Shown piece after piece: positions 1 to 8,351 of a stretch of DNA of 64,000 nucleotides (the stretch's first letter is position 1; each line of letters begins with the position of its first letter). A program made the translations under genes and the position numbers. The DNA is from Pseudomonas sichuanensis. Lineage in GTDB: Bacteria; Pseudomonadota; Gammaproteobacteria; Pseudomonadales; Pseudomonadaceae. Where the stretch lies: NCBI RefSeq assembly GCF_003231305.1, contig NZ_QKVM01000013.1, forward strand, positions 48,293 through 112,292. Reading direction: 5' to 3'. The notes beneath the pieces were generated by a model. It had not been told where the DNA came from. It saw only the letters and a program-made list of their open reading frames with translations, and ran no database searches.

Positions 1-591
1 CTGATCTCCACCACCATCGGCGCGCTCAACGGCTACGTGCTGTCGATGTGGCGCTTCCGTGGCTCGCAGCTGTTCTTCGGCTTGCTGCTGTTCGGTTGCT
101 TCCTGCCGTTCCAGACCGTGCTGCTGCCGGCCTCGTTCACCCTCGGCAAGCTCGGCCTGGCCAGCACCACCAGCGGCCTGGTGCTGGTGCACGTGGTGTA
201 CGGGCTGGCCTTCACCACGCTGTTCTTTCGCAACTACTACGTGAGCATCCCCGATGCCCTGGTCAAGGCTGCGCGCCTGGATGGCGCCGGGTTCTTCACC
301 ATCTTCGGGCGGATCATCCTGCCGATGTCGACACCGATCATCATGGTCTGCCTGATCTGGCAGTTCACCCAGATCTGGAACGACTTCCTGTTCGGCGTGG
401 TGTTCTCCAGTGGCGACTCGCAGCCGATCACCGTGGCCCTCAACAACCTGGTCAACACCAGCACCGGGGCCAAGGAATACAACGTCGACATGGCCGCGGC
501 GATGATTGCCGGGCTGCCGACGCTGCTGGTCTACGTGATTGCGGGCAAGTATTTCGTGCGCGGGCTGACCGCCGGCGCGGTAAAGGGGTAA
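1..591 (+). CDS. gtsC: Glucose/mannose ABC transporter permease, C-terminal part (5' end outside window)
   Basis: Inner-membrane permease subunit of a binding-protein-dependent sugar importer. The reading frame is open from base 1, so the gene begins upstream of the window; only the last 196 codons are present. The visible part shows alternating hydrophobic helices. It also carries the cytoplasmic EAA-type loop near bases 250-330 (DALVKAARLDGAGFF...IILPM), which docks on the ATPase and is diagnostic of MalG/UgpE-type permeases. The stop is followed after 3 bases by the ATPase gene, so the two are cotranscribed. The substrate (glucose, GtsABCD) is inferred from the neighbouring oprB, hexR and zwf genes, as known for P. 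putida, and not from this fragment itself. Confidence 0.9.
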   Translation: MISTTIGALNGYVLSMWRFRGSQLFFGLLLFGCFLPFQTVLLPASFTLGKLGLASTTSGLVLVHVVYGLAFTTLFFRNYYVSIPDALVKAARLDGAGFFTIFGRIILPMSTPIIMVCLIWQFTQIWNDFLFGVVFSSGDSQPITVALNNLVNTSTGAKEYNVDMAAAMIAGLPTLLVYVIAGKYFVRGLTAGAVKG

Positions 592-594
592 GTC

Positions 595-1743
595 ATGGCA
601 ACGCTCGAACTTCGCAACGTGAACAAGACCTACGGCGCCGGTTTGCCGGACACGCTCAAGGACATCCAGCTGGCGATCAAGGACGGCGAGTTCCTGATCC
701 TGGTCGGCCCCTCGGGCTGCGGCAAGTCCACCTTGATGAACTGCATCGCCGGCCTCGAGAGCATCAGTGGCGGGGCGATCCTGATCGACGATGAAGACGT
801 CAGCGGCATGAGCCCGAAGGACCGCGACATCGCCATGGTGTTCCAGTCCTACGCGCTGTACCCGACCATGAACGTGCGCGACAACATCGCGTTCGGCCTG
901 AAGATCCGCAAGCTGCCCCAGGCGGCCATCGACGAGGAAGTGGCGCGGGTCGCCAAGCTGCTGCAGATCGAGCATCTGCTCGGGCGCAAACCCGGCCAGC
1001 TTTCCGGCGGCCAGCAGCAGCGCGTGGCCATGGGCCGGGCGCTGGCACGGCGGCCGAAGATCTACCTGTTCGACGAGCCGCTGTCGAACCTCGACGCCAA
1101 GCTGCGGGTAGAGATGCGCACCGAAATCAAGTTGATGCACCAGCGTCTGAAGACCACCACGGTGTACGTCACCCACGACCAGATCGAGGCCATGACCCTG
1201 GGCGACAAGGTGGCGGTAATGAAGGACGGCCTGATCCAGCAGTTCGGCACGCCGCAGCAGATCTACAACGATCCGGCCAACCTGTTCGTCGCCAGCTTCA
1301 TTGGTTCGCCGCCGATGAACTTCATCCCGGTGCGCCTGACCCGCCAGGACGGCCGGGTGCTGGCGCTGCTCGACAGCGGCCAGGCGCGCTGCGAACTGCC
1401 GCTGGGGGTGGATGCCGATGCGCTGGACGGGCGCGAGGTCATCTTGGGTGTGCGCCCGGAGCAGATTTCGCTGGGGGCCGCGCAAGGCAACGGGTTGCCG
1501 GGTATCCGCGCCGAAGTGCAGGTGACCGAGCCCACCGGGCCGGACCTGCTGGTGTTTGTCACCCTCAACCAGACCAAGGTCTGCTGCCGCCTGGCACCGG
1601 ACGTGGCGTGCCAGGTGGGCGACAGCCTGAACCTGCAGTTCGACCCGGCGCGGGTGCTGCTGTTCGACGCCGCCAGTGGCGAGCGGCTCGACTTGGCCGC
1701 TACCGCGGTGAAAGACAACGTGGCCCGCTTCAAGGGGCGTTGA
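595..1743 (+). CDS. gtsD: Sugar ABC transporter ATP-binding protein (MalK/UgpC type)
   Basis: ATPase that drives sugar import through the preceding permease; 382 aa, normal for the MalK/UgpC class. Walker A (GPSGCGKST) lies at residues 38-46, the Q-loop Gln at about 84, the signature LSGGQ at 136-140, Walker B (YLFDEP) at 157-162 and the switch His at 194. Residues from about 235 onward form the TOBE/MOP-like regulatory domain typical of MalK relatives. ATG at 595 directly follows the permease stop, with a GGGGTAAG stretch as ribosome site. A REP pair follows immediately after the stop, separating it from oprB. Assignment as GtsD rests on the oprB/hexR/zwf context. Confidence 0.93.
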   Translation: MATLELRNVNKTYGAGLPDTLKDIQLAIKDGEFLILVGPSGCGKSTLMNCIAGLESISGGAILIDDEDVSGMSPKDRDIAMVFQSYALYPTMNVRDNIAFGLKIRKLPQAAIDEEVARVAKLLQIEHLLGRKPGQLSGGQQQRVAMGRALARRPKIYLFDEPLSNLDAKLRVEMRTEIKLMHQRLKTTTVYVTHDQIEAMTLGDKVAVMKDGLIQQFGTPQQIYNDPANLFVASFIGSPPMNFIPVRLTRQDGRVLALLDSGQARCELPLGVDADALDGREVILGVRPEQISLGAAQGNGLPGIRAEVQVTEPTGPDLLVFVTLNQTKVCCRLAPDVACQVGDSLNLQFDPARVLLFDAASGERLDLAATAVKDNVARFKGR

Positions 1744-1744
1744 T

Positions 1745-1816
1745 GTGGGAGCGGGCTTGCCCCGCGATAGCGATGGTCAGGCTGAAATCGCCATCGCGGG
1801 GCAAGCCCGCTCCCAC
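1745..1816. repeat. REP pair (inverted) between gtsD and oprB
   Basis: Two Pseudomonas-type REP units in opposite orientation. Each has the core GCGGGCTTGCCCCGC or its complement, starts or ends with GTGGGAGC/GCTCCCAC, and they are separated by about 26 bases. Together they can fold into a long hairpin. It starts two bases after the gtsD stop and could lower readthrough into oprB or protect the upstream mRNA; that role is inference. Confidence 0.9.
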
Positions 1817-1878
1817 GGCCTGCAAGGGCTCGACCGTTAAACCGTTCTGTTAATAACAAGAAAAGAGGACGCAAAGGG

Positions 1879-3222
1879 ATGGAACAGCGCAATCGCATCA
1901 GGACATTGGGCTCGCTGGCACTGCTGGCCATGGTCGGCAGCAGCGGGGCCCAGGCTGCCGAGGCTTTCTCGTCGGAATCGAAATGGATGACCGGCGACTG
2001 GGGCGGCACCCGCACCGAGCTGCTGGAAAAGGGCTATGACTTCACCCTCGACTACGTCGGCGAGGTGGCCGGCAACCTGCACGGTGGCTACAACGACGAC
2101 AAGACCGCGCGCTACAGCGACCAGTTCGCCCTCGGCGCGCACCTGGACCTGGAAAAGATCTTCGGCTGGCACGATGCCGAGTTCAAACTGGCGATCACCG
2201 AACGCAGCGGCCGCAACCTGTCCAACGACCGCATCAGCGACCCACGCGCCGGGCAGTTCAGCTCGGTGCAGGAAGTCTGGGGCCGCGGCCAGACCTGGCG
2301 GCTGACGCAGATGTGGGTCAAGCAGAAATACTTCGACGGTGCGCTGGATGTGAAAGTCGGCCGCTTTGGCGAAGGCGAGGACTTCAACAGCTTCCCCTGC
2401 GACTTCCAGAACCTGGCGTTCTGCGGCTCGCAGGTGGGCAACTGGGTGGGGGGCATCTGGTACAACTGGCCGGTCAGCCAGTGGGCGCTGCGGGTGAAAT
2501 ACAACATCACCCCGGAATTCTTCGTCCAGGTCGGTGCCTACGAGCAGAACCCTTCGAACCTGGAGACCGGCAACGGCTTCAAGCTCAGCGGCAGCGGCAC
2601 CAAGGGCGCGATCCTGCCGGTGGAGGCGGTGTGGTCGCCCAAGGTCAACGGCCTGCCGGGCGAGTACCGCCTGGGCTACTACTACAGCACCGCCAAGGCC
2701 GACGATGTGTATGACGACATCAACGGCAACCCGCAGGCATTGACCGGGCAGGACTTCAAGTCGCACTCCAGCAAGCATGGCTGGTGGGTGGTGGCGCAGC
2801 AGCAGGTGACGGCCCACGCCAGTGATGCCAGCCGTGGCCTGAGCCTGTTCGCCAACTTCACCGTGCATGACAAGGCCACCAACGTGGTCGACAACTACCA
2901 GCAGGTCGGCCTGGTGTACAAAGGCGCCTTCGACGCCCGGCCCAAGGACGATATCGGCTTCGGCGTGGCCCGTATCCATGTCAACGACGACGTGAAGAAG
3001 CGCGCCGAACTGCTCAATGCCCAGTCCGGCATCGCCGATTACGACAATCCAGGCTTCGTGCCGCTGCAGCGCACCGAGTACAACGCCGAGCTCTACTACG
3101 GCTTCCATGTCACCAATTGGCTGACCGTGCGGCCGAACCTGCAGTACATCAAGAGCCCGGGCGCGGTGGACGAGGTGGACAACGCGCTGGTCGCAGGGTT
3201 GAAGATTCAGTCGTCATTCTGA
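1879..3222 (+). CDS. oprB: Carbohydrate-selective outer-membrane porin OprB
   Basis: Outer-membrane beta-barrel porin for glucose and related sugars; 447 aa, usual OprB length. Residues 1-26 are a Sec signal peptide (basic start, hydrophobic core, AQA before the cut). The mature part begins with the WMTGDWGGTRTELL-like block characteristic of OprB, followed by alternating beta-strand sequence, many aromatic residues and a C-terminal Phe, as needed for outer-membrane assembly. An AAGAGGA ribosome site lies about 11 bases before the ATG. It follows the gts ABC genes in the same direction. A perfect 13-bp inverted repeat lies 40 bases downstream of the stop. Confidence 0.95.
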   Translation: MEQRNRIRTLGSLALLAMVGSSGAQAAEAFSSESKWMTGDWGGTRTELLEKGYDFTLDYVGEVAGNLHGGYNDDKTARYSDQFALGAHLDLEKIFGWHDAEFKLAITERSGRNLSNDRISDPRAGQFSSVQEVWGRGQTWRLTQMWVKQKYFDGALDVKVGRFGEGEDFNSFPCDFQNLAFCGSQVGNWVGGIWYNWPVSQWALRVKYNITPEFFVQVGAYEQNPSNLETGNGFKLSGSGTKGAILPVEAVWSPKVNGLPGEYRLGYYYSTAKADDVYDDINGNPQALTGQDFKSHSSKHGWWVVAQQQVTAHASDASRGLSLFANFTVHDKATNVVDNYQQVGLVYKGAFDARPKDDIGFGVARIHVNDDVKKRAELLNAQSGIADYDNPGFVPLQRTEYNAELYYGFHVTNWLTVRPNLQYIKSPGAVDEVDNALVAGLKIQSSF

Positions 3223-3262
3223 GACGAATTGTTGTAAATTTACGCCATCCATTTTCGGCCCT

Positions 3263-3293
3263 CCGCTAACCACTGGTCTGCAGTGGTTAGCGG
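3263..3293 (+). other. Perfect 13-bp inverted repeat after oprB
   Basis: Arms CCGCTAACCACTG (3263-3275) and CAGTGGTTAGCGG (3281-3293) are exact complements around a 5-base loop. No T-run follows, so it is not a standard intrinsic terminator. It may stabilise the oprB mRNA end or act as an operator upstream of the mutarotase gene; the sequence does not decide between these. Confidence 0.6.
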
Positions 3294-3341
3294 GTACGGG
3301 CTGAGACAGCGCTATCTCGAACAACAAAAGAGCTTGGAACC

Positions 3342-4196
3342 ATGGCAGAACATCCGCTACATCGCTTCTTCACCTCGCAACGGCCGAGGCCGACCTTCGA
3401 GTGGGAGCGTTACCAGCAGCGCGATGTGCTGATCATCGACCACCCTCGCTGCCAGGCGATGTTCAGCCGCCAGGGCGGGCAGTTGCTGCATTTCCAGCCC
3501 ACCGGTGAAAAGCCCTGGCTGTGGTGCGCCGAACAGTGGCCGCAGGTTGGCGCCATCCGCGGTGGCGTGCCGGTGTGCTGGCCCTGGTATGGCCGCCACC
3601 CCAGCGAGGACCTGTGGCCGGCCCATGGCTGGGCGCGGCTGCTGGACTGGAAGCTGGTGGACAGCCGCGAGGACGAGGAGGGCGTGACCTTGAAGTGGCG
3701 CCTGGACCTGTGCGACTGGCAGGTCGACCTGCATGCGCGCCTGGGCGCCAGCATGGAACTGAGCCTAAGCACCGAGCACCAGGACAGCGAGCCCTGCCAG
3801 TTGAGCCATGCGCTGCTGGCTTACTGGCGGATCAGTGACGTGTCAAAGATAGCGCTGTCTGGGCTTGAGGATATCGAAGGCTACGACCGCCTCAACCGCC
3901 AGGCGTGCCGCGAAGACGGCGCGTTGAAACTCAAGGGCGGTTGCCAGAAGGTCTACCCCGGCACGCCCAAGGTGCAGCTGCAGGACCCGGCCTGGCAGCG
4001 CGAGCTGTGCATCGACACCGGTGACAGCGACGACACCGTGGTCTGGCACCCAGGCAACCGCCCGCTGATGGGCGTGAGCGGGCGCGAGTGCCAGGGTTTC
4101 GTCTGCGTCGAGGCCGCCAGCGGCAGCGACGAGGGCCTGAGCCTGCGGCCGGGTGAACGTGCGCACCTGCGGCTGCAGGCGCACCGCCTCAGTTGA
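3342..4196 (+). CDS. D-hexose-6-phosphate mutarotase (YeaD/aldose 1-epimerase superfamily)
   Basis: Predicted cytosolic enzyme that interconverts the anomers of glucose-6-phosphate, feeding the correct anomer to Zwf. It is 284 aa, normal for the YeaD branch. The sequence shows the family's conserved [16 protein letters not shown] block (about residues 70-85) and a later HPG motif in [13 protein letters not shown] (about residue 235). The galactose-mutarotase beta-sandwich is inferred from these. A GGAACC ribosome site precedes ATG 3342. Its 3' end overlaps the hexR 3' end by 8 bases, tail to tail. Placement beside hexR/zwf supports a role in hexose-phosphate metabolism. Substrate specificity is by family. 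Confidence 0.9.
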   Translation: MAEHPLHRFFTSQRPRPTFEWERYQQRDVLIIDHPRCQAMFSRQGGQLLHFQPTGEKPWLWCAEQWPQVGAIRGGVPVCWPWYGRHPSEDLWPAHGWARLLDWKLVDSREDEEGVTLKWRLDLCDWQVDLHARLGASMELSLSTEHQDSEPCQLSHALLAYWRISDVSKIALSGLEDIEGYDRLNRQACREDGALKLKGGCQKVYPGTPKVQLQDPAWQRELCIDTGDSDDTVVWHPGNRPLMGVSGRECQGFVCVEAASGSDEGLSLRPGERAHLRLQAHRLS

Positions 4197-5061
4197 GGTC
4201 GTCGTCCTCGATCGGGTAGCGGCTGGCGTTGAGGCTTTCCTTGATCTTGCGCAGGTGCGGTTGGAAGTCCACGCCGCGGCGCAGGGTCATGCCGGTGGCG
4301 AGCACGTCGAGCACGGTGAGCTGGATGATCCGCGAGGTCATCGGCATATAGATGTCGGTGTCCTCCGGCAACGGGATGTGCAGGCTCAGGCTGCAGGCCT
4401 GGGCCAGTGGCGAGCCGGCGGCGGTCAGGCCGAGCACCGAGGCGCCGTTTTCCCGCGCCACGCGCGCCACCTCGACCAGCTCACGGGTGCGCCCGGTGTA
4501 GGAGATGATCACGAACAGGTCGCCGGTATGGGCCACCGAGGCCAGCATGCGCTGCATCAGCACATCGGCATGGGCCGACACGGCAAGGTTGAAGCGGAAG
4601 AACTTGTGTTGCGCATCGAGGGCCACCGGGGCGGAAGCGCCGAGGCCGAAGAAGTGGATCTGCCGGGCCTGGATCATCATGTCCACGGCGCGGCTGACCT
4701 GCTGTGGGTCGAGTTGCTGGCAGGCGCTGTCGAGCGAGGCGATGGCGCTGCCGAAGATTTTCTGGGTGTAGGCCGCCGGATCGTCGTCGGCCTCCACCGC
4801 ACGGCTGACGTAGGCCGCGCCGCTGGCCAGGCTCTGCGCCAGTTGCAGCTTGAGCTCGGGGTAGCCGTTGACGCCGAACGAACGGCAGAAGCGGTTGACG
4901 GTCGGTTCGCTGACCGAGGCCGCCTGGGCCAGCGCGGCGATGCTGAAGCGGGTGGCTTGTTGCGGGTTGAGCAGGATGACTTCGGCGACTTTGCGTTCGG
5001 CCTTGTTCAACTCGTCCAGGCGGCCCTGGATCTGTTCCAGGAGGTTACGCACGCGGTCCAT
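4189..5061 (-). CDS. hexR: HexR, RpiR-family transcriptional repressor of central sugar metabolism
   Basis: Cytosolic DNA-binding repressor; in P. putida HexR controls zwf-pgl-eda and other Entner-Doudoroff genes and is released by KDPG. The start used is MDRVRNLL at 5061, giving 290 aa, because family members begin there; the open frame runs 31 codons further upstream but that part is not protein-like. An N-terminal HTH_6 domain lies at residues 1-75 (recognition region [20 protein letters not shown]), and a sugar-isomerase (SIS) effector domain at about 125-260. It is divergent from zwf, sharing a 206-bp intergenic region that holds a candidate operator at 5183-5201. Confidence 0.95.
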   Translation of the reverse strand: MDRVRNLLEQIQGRLDELNKAERKVAEVILLNPQQATRFSIAALAQAASVSEPTVNRFCRSFGVNGYPELKLQLAQSLASGAAYVSRAVEADDDPAAYTQKIFGSAIASLDSACQQLDPQQVSRAVDMMIQARQIHFFGLGASAPVALDAQHKFFRFNLAVSAHADVLMQRMLASVAHTGDLFVIISYTGRTRELVEVARVARENGASVLGLTAAGSPLAQACSLSLHIPLPEDTDIYMPMTSRIIQLTVLDVLATGMTLRRGVDFQPHLRKIKESLNASRYPIEDDDLN

Positions 5062-5182
5062 GGGGTGTCCTTGGTCGGCTCTAGGTGACAGCCGGCTGGC
5101 GGGGCAGCAGGCTTTTTGCAGTGTTGTGTATCCTACTGGCGGTGAGATTGTCACACCACTGGGTTGTAATAGATGTGGATAA

Positions 5183-5201
5183 TGTTGTGGTTTTTACTAC
5201 A
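5183..5201. promoter_or_regulatory. Candidate HexR operator in the hexR-zwf intergenic region
   Basis: Imperfect palindrome TGTTGT-N7-ACTACA (5 of 6 positions complementary) located 67 bases before the zwf ATG. HexR of P. putida is known to bind a TTGT...ACAA-like palindrome in the zwf promoter; the match here is partial, so the assignment rests mostly on position. Confidence 0.45.
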
Positions 5202-5267
5202 TTAGGCCTTGAAAACCCGCTTTGAAAGCGGTATTCCTAGCTCAACTTTAATAAAAGAACCAACATC

Positions 5268-6737
5268 ATGGCTGCGATCAGTGTCGAACCTTGCACCTTT
5301 GCCCTGTTTGGCGCCTTGGGCGACCTGGCATTGCGCAAGCTGTTTCCCGCGCTCTACCAGCTCGACCGTGCCAACCTGCTGCACCCGGACACCCGGCTGC
5401 TGGCCCTGGCCCGCGAGCCAGGCACCGCGCAGGAGCACCTGGGCACCATCGAGGCGCACCTGCGCCGCCACGTCCCCGATGCGGACATCGACGCCGTTGC
5501 CCTGGGCCGCTTCCTCGAACGCCTGAACTACCTGCATGTGGACTTCGTCCAGCCCGAGGATTACCAGGCGTTGGTCGAGCAAGCGCCTGGCGAGCTGCCA
5601 CTGATCGCCTACTTCGCAACGGCCGCCGCCGTCTATGGGGCGATCTGCGAGAACCTCGACAAGGCCGGCCTGGCGCCGCGCACCCGGGTGGTGCTGGAAA
5701 AGCCCATCGGCCACGACCTGGAGTCGTCGCGCCGGGTCAACGACGCCGTGGCGCGCTACTTCCCGGAAAACCGCGTCTATCGCATCGACCACTACCTGGG
5801 CAAAGAGACGGTGCAGAACCTGATCGCCCTGCGTTTTGCCAACAGCCTGTTCGAAACCCAGTGGAACCAGAATTCCATCTCCCACGTGGAGATCACCGTC
5901 GCCGAAAAGGTCGGTATCGAAGGCCGCTGGGGCTACTTCGACAAGGCCGGCCAACTGCGCGACATGATCCAGAACCACCTGTTGCAGCTGCTTTGCCTGA
6001 TCGCCATGGACCCGCCCAGCGACCTTTCCGCCGACAGCATCCGCGACGAGAAGGTCAAGGTGCTCAAGGCCCTGGCGCCGATCACCGGAGAGGGCCTGAG
6101 CACCCGCGTGGTGCGTGGCCAGTACATCGCCGGCTACAGCGACGGCAAGCCGGTGCCGGGCTACCTGGAAGAAGACAACGCCAACGCCCAGAGCGACACC
6201 GAAACCTTCGTCGCCCTGCGCGCCGACATCCGCAACTGGCGCTGGTCTGGCGTGCCGTTCTACCTGCGCACCGGCAAGCGCATGCCGGGCAAGCTGTCGC
6301 AGATCGTCATCCACTTCAAAGAGACGCCGCACTACATCTTTGCCCCGGAACAGCGCCTGCAGATCGGCAACAAGCTGATCATCCGCCTGCAGCCGGACGA
6401 AGGCATCTCGCTGCGGGTGATGACCAAGGAGCAGGGCCTGGACAAGGGCATGCAACTGCGCAGTGGCCCGCTGCAACTGAATTTCTCCGACACCTGGCGC
6501 AGCGCGCGGATTCCTGATGCCTACGAGCGCTTGCTGCTGGAAGTGATGCGCGGCAACCAGAACCTGTTCGTGCGCAAGGACGAAATCGAATACGCCTGGA
6601 AATGGTGCGACCAGCTGATCGCCGGCTGGAAGACCAGCGGCGATGCCCCCAAGCCCTATGCGGCCGGTTCCTGGGGGCCGATGAGCTCGATTGCACTGAT
6701 CACACGTGATGGGAGGGCCTGGTATGGCGATATCTGA
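5268..6737 (+). CDS. zwf: Glucose-6-phosphate 1-dehydrogenase
   Basis: Oxidises glucose-6-phosphate to 6-phosphogluconolactone with NAD(P)+, the first step from G6P into the Entner-Doudoroff route. It is 489 aa, the normal length. The N-terminal dinucleotide fold has the GALGDLA motif at residues 15-21. EKPIGHD is at 144-150, and the substrate/active-site signature RIDHYLGKE is at 172-180 with the catalytic His in the conserved position of the family. First gene of zwf-pgl-eda; its last 14 bases overlap pgl. The upstream region carries a candidate HexR site. No strong ribosome site is visible before the ATG (only AAAGAA). Confidence 0.97.
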   Translation: MAAISVEPCTFALFGALGDLALRKLFPALYQLDRANLLHPDTRLLALAREPGTAQEHLGTIEAHLRRHVPDADIDAVALGRFLERLNYLHVDFVQPEDYQALVEQAPGELPLIAYFATAAAVYGAICENLDKAGLAPRTRVVLEKPIGHDLESSRRVNDAVARYFPENRVYRIDHYLGKETVQNLIALRFANSLFETQWNQNSISHVEITVAEKVGIEGRWGYFDKAGQLRDMIQNHLLQLLCLIAMDPPSDLSADSIRDEKVKVLKALAPITGEGLSTRVVRGQYIAGYSDGKPVPGYLEEDNANAQSDTETFVALRADIRNWRWSGVPFYLRTGKRMPGKLSQIVIHFKETPHYIFAPEQRLQIGNKLIIRLQPDEGISLRVMTKEQGLDKGMQLRSGPLQLNFSDTWRSARIPDAYERLLLEVMRGNQNLFVRKDEIEYAWKWCDQLIAGWKTSGDAPKPYAAGSWGPMSSIALITRDGRAWYGDI

Positions 6738-7437
6738 ACTGCAACTGCCGGCGAGCGTGAAGGCGCATGCGCTGGCCGATTCGAACAGCCTGGCGGCGAC
6801 CCTGGCCCATGACGTGGCCGAACGCCTGCGCCAGGCCATCGCCAGCAAGGGCCAGGCCTGTGTGGTGCTGTCTGGCGGGCGCAGCCCGGTGCCGTTCCTC
6901 GAGCAGCTGGCGGCGCAAGCGCTGGACTGGTCGAAGGTGACCGTGAGCCTGGCCGACGAGCGTTGGGTGCCGGTGGAGCATGCCGACAGCAACGCTGGCT
7001 TGCTGGCCCGTCACTTGCTCAAGGGCGCGGCGGCCAAGGCGCGCTTCATCGGCCTCTACCAGGGGGCTGCCAGCCTGGAAGCCGCTGCCGAACGGGCCGA
7101 CCAGGCACTGGCCGACTTGCCGCCGATCGATGTGCTGGTGCTGGGCATGGGCGACGATGGCCACACCGCCTCGCTGTTCCCGGCCAGCCCCAACCTGCGC
7201 CAGGGCCTGGCCAAGGTGGGTGAGCGCCGCTGCCTGCCGATGCTGGCGCCCAGCGTGCCGCACCAGCGCCTGAGCATGACCCGCGCATTGCTGGCCAGCG
7301 CCGGTTTCACTGCGCTGTCCGTGCAAGGGGCCGGCAAACTCGCTACCCTGCGCGCCGCGCTGGCGGGCAACGACCTTACCGAAATGCCGATTCGCGCTTT
7401 TCTTCACGACCCCCTGAGCATCTACTGGTGCCCATGA
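6724..7437 (+). CDS. pgl: 6-phosphogluconolactonase
   Basis: Hydrolyses 6-phosphogluconolactone to 6-phosphogluconate in the cytosol; 237 aa, typical of the DevB/SOL type. The motifs LSGGRSP (49-55), LADERWVP (about 76-83) and [14 protein letters not shown] match the NagB/RpiA-like phosphosugar fold of the family. The start at 6724 (MAISEL) is chosen because homologues begin there and GGGAGG stands about 8-10 bases before it. An ATG 18 bases further upstream would add six unlikely residues. It overlaps the end of zwf by 14 bases, so translation is probably coupled. Eda follows 17 bases after the stop. Confidence 0.96.
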   Translation: MAISELQLPASVKAHALADSNSLAATLAHDVAERLRQAIASKGQACVVLSGGRSPVPFLEQLAAQALDWSKVTVSLADERWVPVEHADSNAGLLARHLLKGAAAKARFIGLYQGAASLEAAAERADQALADLPPIDVLVLGMGDDGHTASLFPASPNLRQGLAKVGERRCLPMLAPSVPHQRLSMTRALLASAGFTALSVQGAGKLATLRAALAGNDLTEMPIRAFLHDPLSIYWCP

Positions 7438-7454
7438 GCCAAGGATCCACAGTC

Positions 7455-8129
7455 ATGACCACCCTCGAACGCCCACAGCCTTTGCTCTCGATGGCCGAGA
7501 AAGCCGAACGCATCGACGCGATCTGCGCCAAGGCGCGCATCCTGCCGGTGATCACCATCGCCCGCGAGCAAGACATCCTGCCGCTGGCCGACGCCTTGGC
7601 CGCCGGTGGCATCCGGACCCTGGAAGTGACCCTGCGCTCGGCGCTGGGCCTGAAGGCCATCCAGGTGCTGCGTGAGCAGCGCCCGGAGCTGTGCGTCGGT
7701 GCCGGTACCGTGCTCGACCGCAGCATGTTCGCCGCCGTGCAGGCCGCAGGCGCGCAGTTCGTCGTCACCCCGGGCATCACCCAGGACATTCTCGAGGCCG
7801 GCGTGGACAGCGACATCCCGCTGCTGCCCGGCATCAGCACGCCGTCCGAGATCATGATGGGTTACGCCCTGGGTTACCGGCGCTTCAAGCTGTTCCCGGC
7901 CGAGATCAGCGGCGGCGTGGCGGCGATCAAGGCCTTCGCCGGCCCGTTCGGCGACATCCGCTTCTGCCCCACGGGCGGGGTGAACCCGGCCAACGTGCGC
8001 AACTACATGGCACTGCCCAATGTGATGTGCGTGGGCGGCACCTGGATGCTCGACAGCAGCTGGATCAAGAACGGCGACTGGGGCCGTATCGAGACGTGCA
8101 GCGCCGAGGCGATGGCGCTGCTGGACTGA
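7455..8129 (+). CDS. eda: 2-keto-3-deoxy-6-phosphogluconate / 4-hydroxy-2-oxoglutarate aldolase
   Basis: Class I aldolase that splits KDPG into pyruvate and glyceraldehyde-3-phosphate, the last step of the Entner-Doudoroff pathway; 224 aa. Catalytic Glu57 (RTLEVTLR) and the Schiff-base Lys145 (RRFKLFPAE) are present, with the TPGI and PTGGVN phosphate-binding segments. Start 7455 has AAGGAT 8-14 bases upstream. Third gene of zwf-pgl-eda, expected to be under HexR control. Its last codons and the terminator are repeated 159 bp downstream (see the duplication at 8109-8351). Edd is not in the window. Confidence 0.97.
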   Translation: MTTLERPQPLLSMAEKAERIDAICAKARILPVITIAREQDILPLADALAAGGIRTLEVTLRSALGLKAIQVLREQRPELCVGAGTVLDRSMFAAVQAAGAQFVVTPGITQDILEAGVDSDIPLLPGISTPSEIMMGYALGYRRFKLFPAEISGGVAAIKAFAGPFGDIRFCPTGGVNPANVRNYMALPNVMCVGGTWMLDSSWIKNGDWGRIETCSAEAMALLD

Positions 8130-8159
8130 CCGATTTCGTTGTGTGCTACACGGCTTATG

Positions 8160-8186
8160 GGGCGCTTGGTCGGCGCCCTTTTTTTT
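8160..8186 (+). terminator. Intrinsic terminator of zwf-pgl-eda, copy 1
   Basis: Stem GGGCGC/GCGCCC with loop TTGGTCG, followed by eight T. It lies 30 bases after the eda stop. Confidence 0.88.
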
Positions 8187-8199
8187 GCCTGGGCCCAAT

Positions 8200-8269
8200 C
8201 GCGGGGCAAGCCCGCTCCCACGCTGCTGGTGCTGGTGCTGGTGCAGGCGTGGGAGCGGGCTTGCCCCGC
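8200..8269. repeat. REP pair between the duplicated eda terminators
   Basis: Inverted REP units (GCGGGGCAAGCCCGCTCCCA and its complement) enclose a spacer made of repeated GCTGGT-like units (about 8222-8248). The second unit fuses into terminator copy 2. Confidence 0.88.
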
Positions 8270-8317
8270 GATGGCGCTGCTGGATTGACCGATTTCGTTG
8301 TGTGCTACCCGGCTTGT

Positions 8318-8346
8318 GGGGCGCTTGGTCGGCGCCCCTTTTTTTT
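8318..8346 (+). terminator. Intrinsic terminator, duplicated copy 2
   Basis: Stem GGGGCGC/GCGCCCC (one pair longer than copy 1) and eight T. It is oriented for plus-strand transcription, so it back-stops readthrough from eda towards the convergent operon. Confidence 0.85.
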
Positions 8347-8351
8347 GCCTG

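Larger units (their letters stand above)
8109..8351. repeat. Tandem duplication of the eda 3' end plus terminator, with a REP pair between copies
   Basis: Copy 1 (8109-8191) contains the last six eda codons, the stop, and the terminator up to GCCTG. Copy 2 (8268-8351) repeats it with three substitutions and one extra C in the stem. Both copies begin in the shared string GCGATGGCG. In copy 2 this string is also the end of a REP unit (CCCCGCGATGG), so the junction looks like recombination at microhomology between eda and REP. Copy 2 ends exactly where the stop codon of the opposite-strand gene (8352) begins. Confidence 0.9.

Noticed and set aside
3234..3243. GTAAATTTAC palindrome considered as a second HexR site
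   Set aside because: Perfect but only 10 bp, AT-rich, downstream of oprB, and it does not match the TTGT...ACAA pattern known for P. putida HexR.
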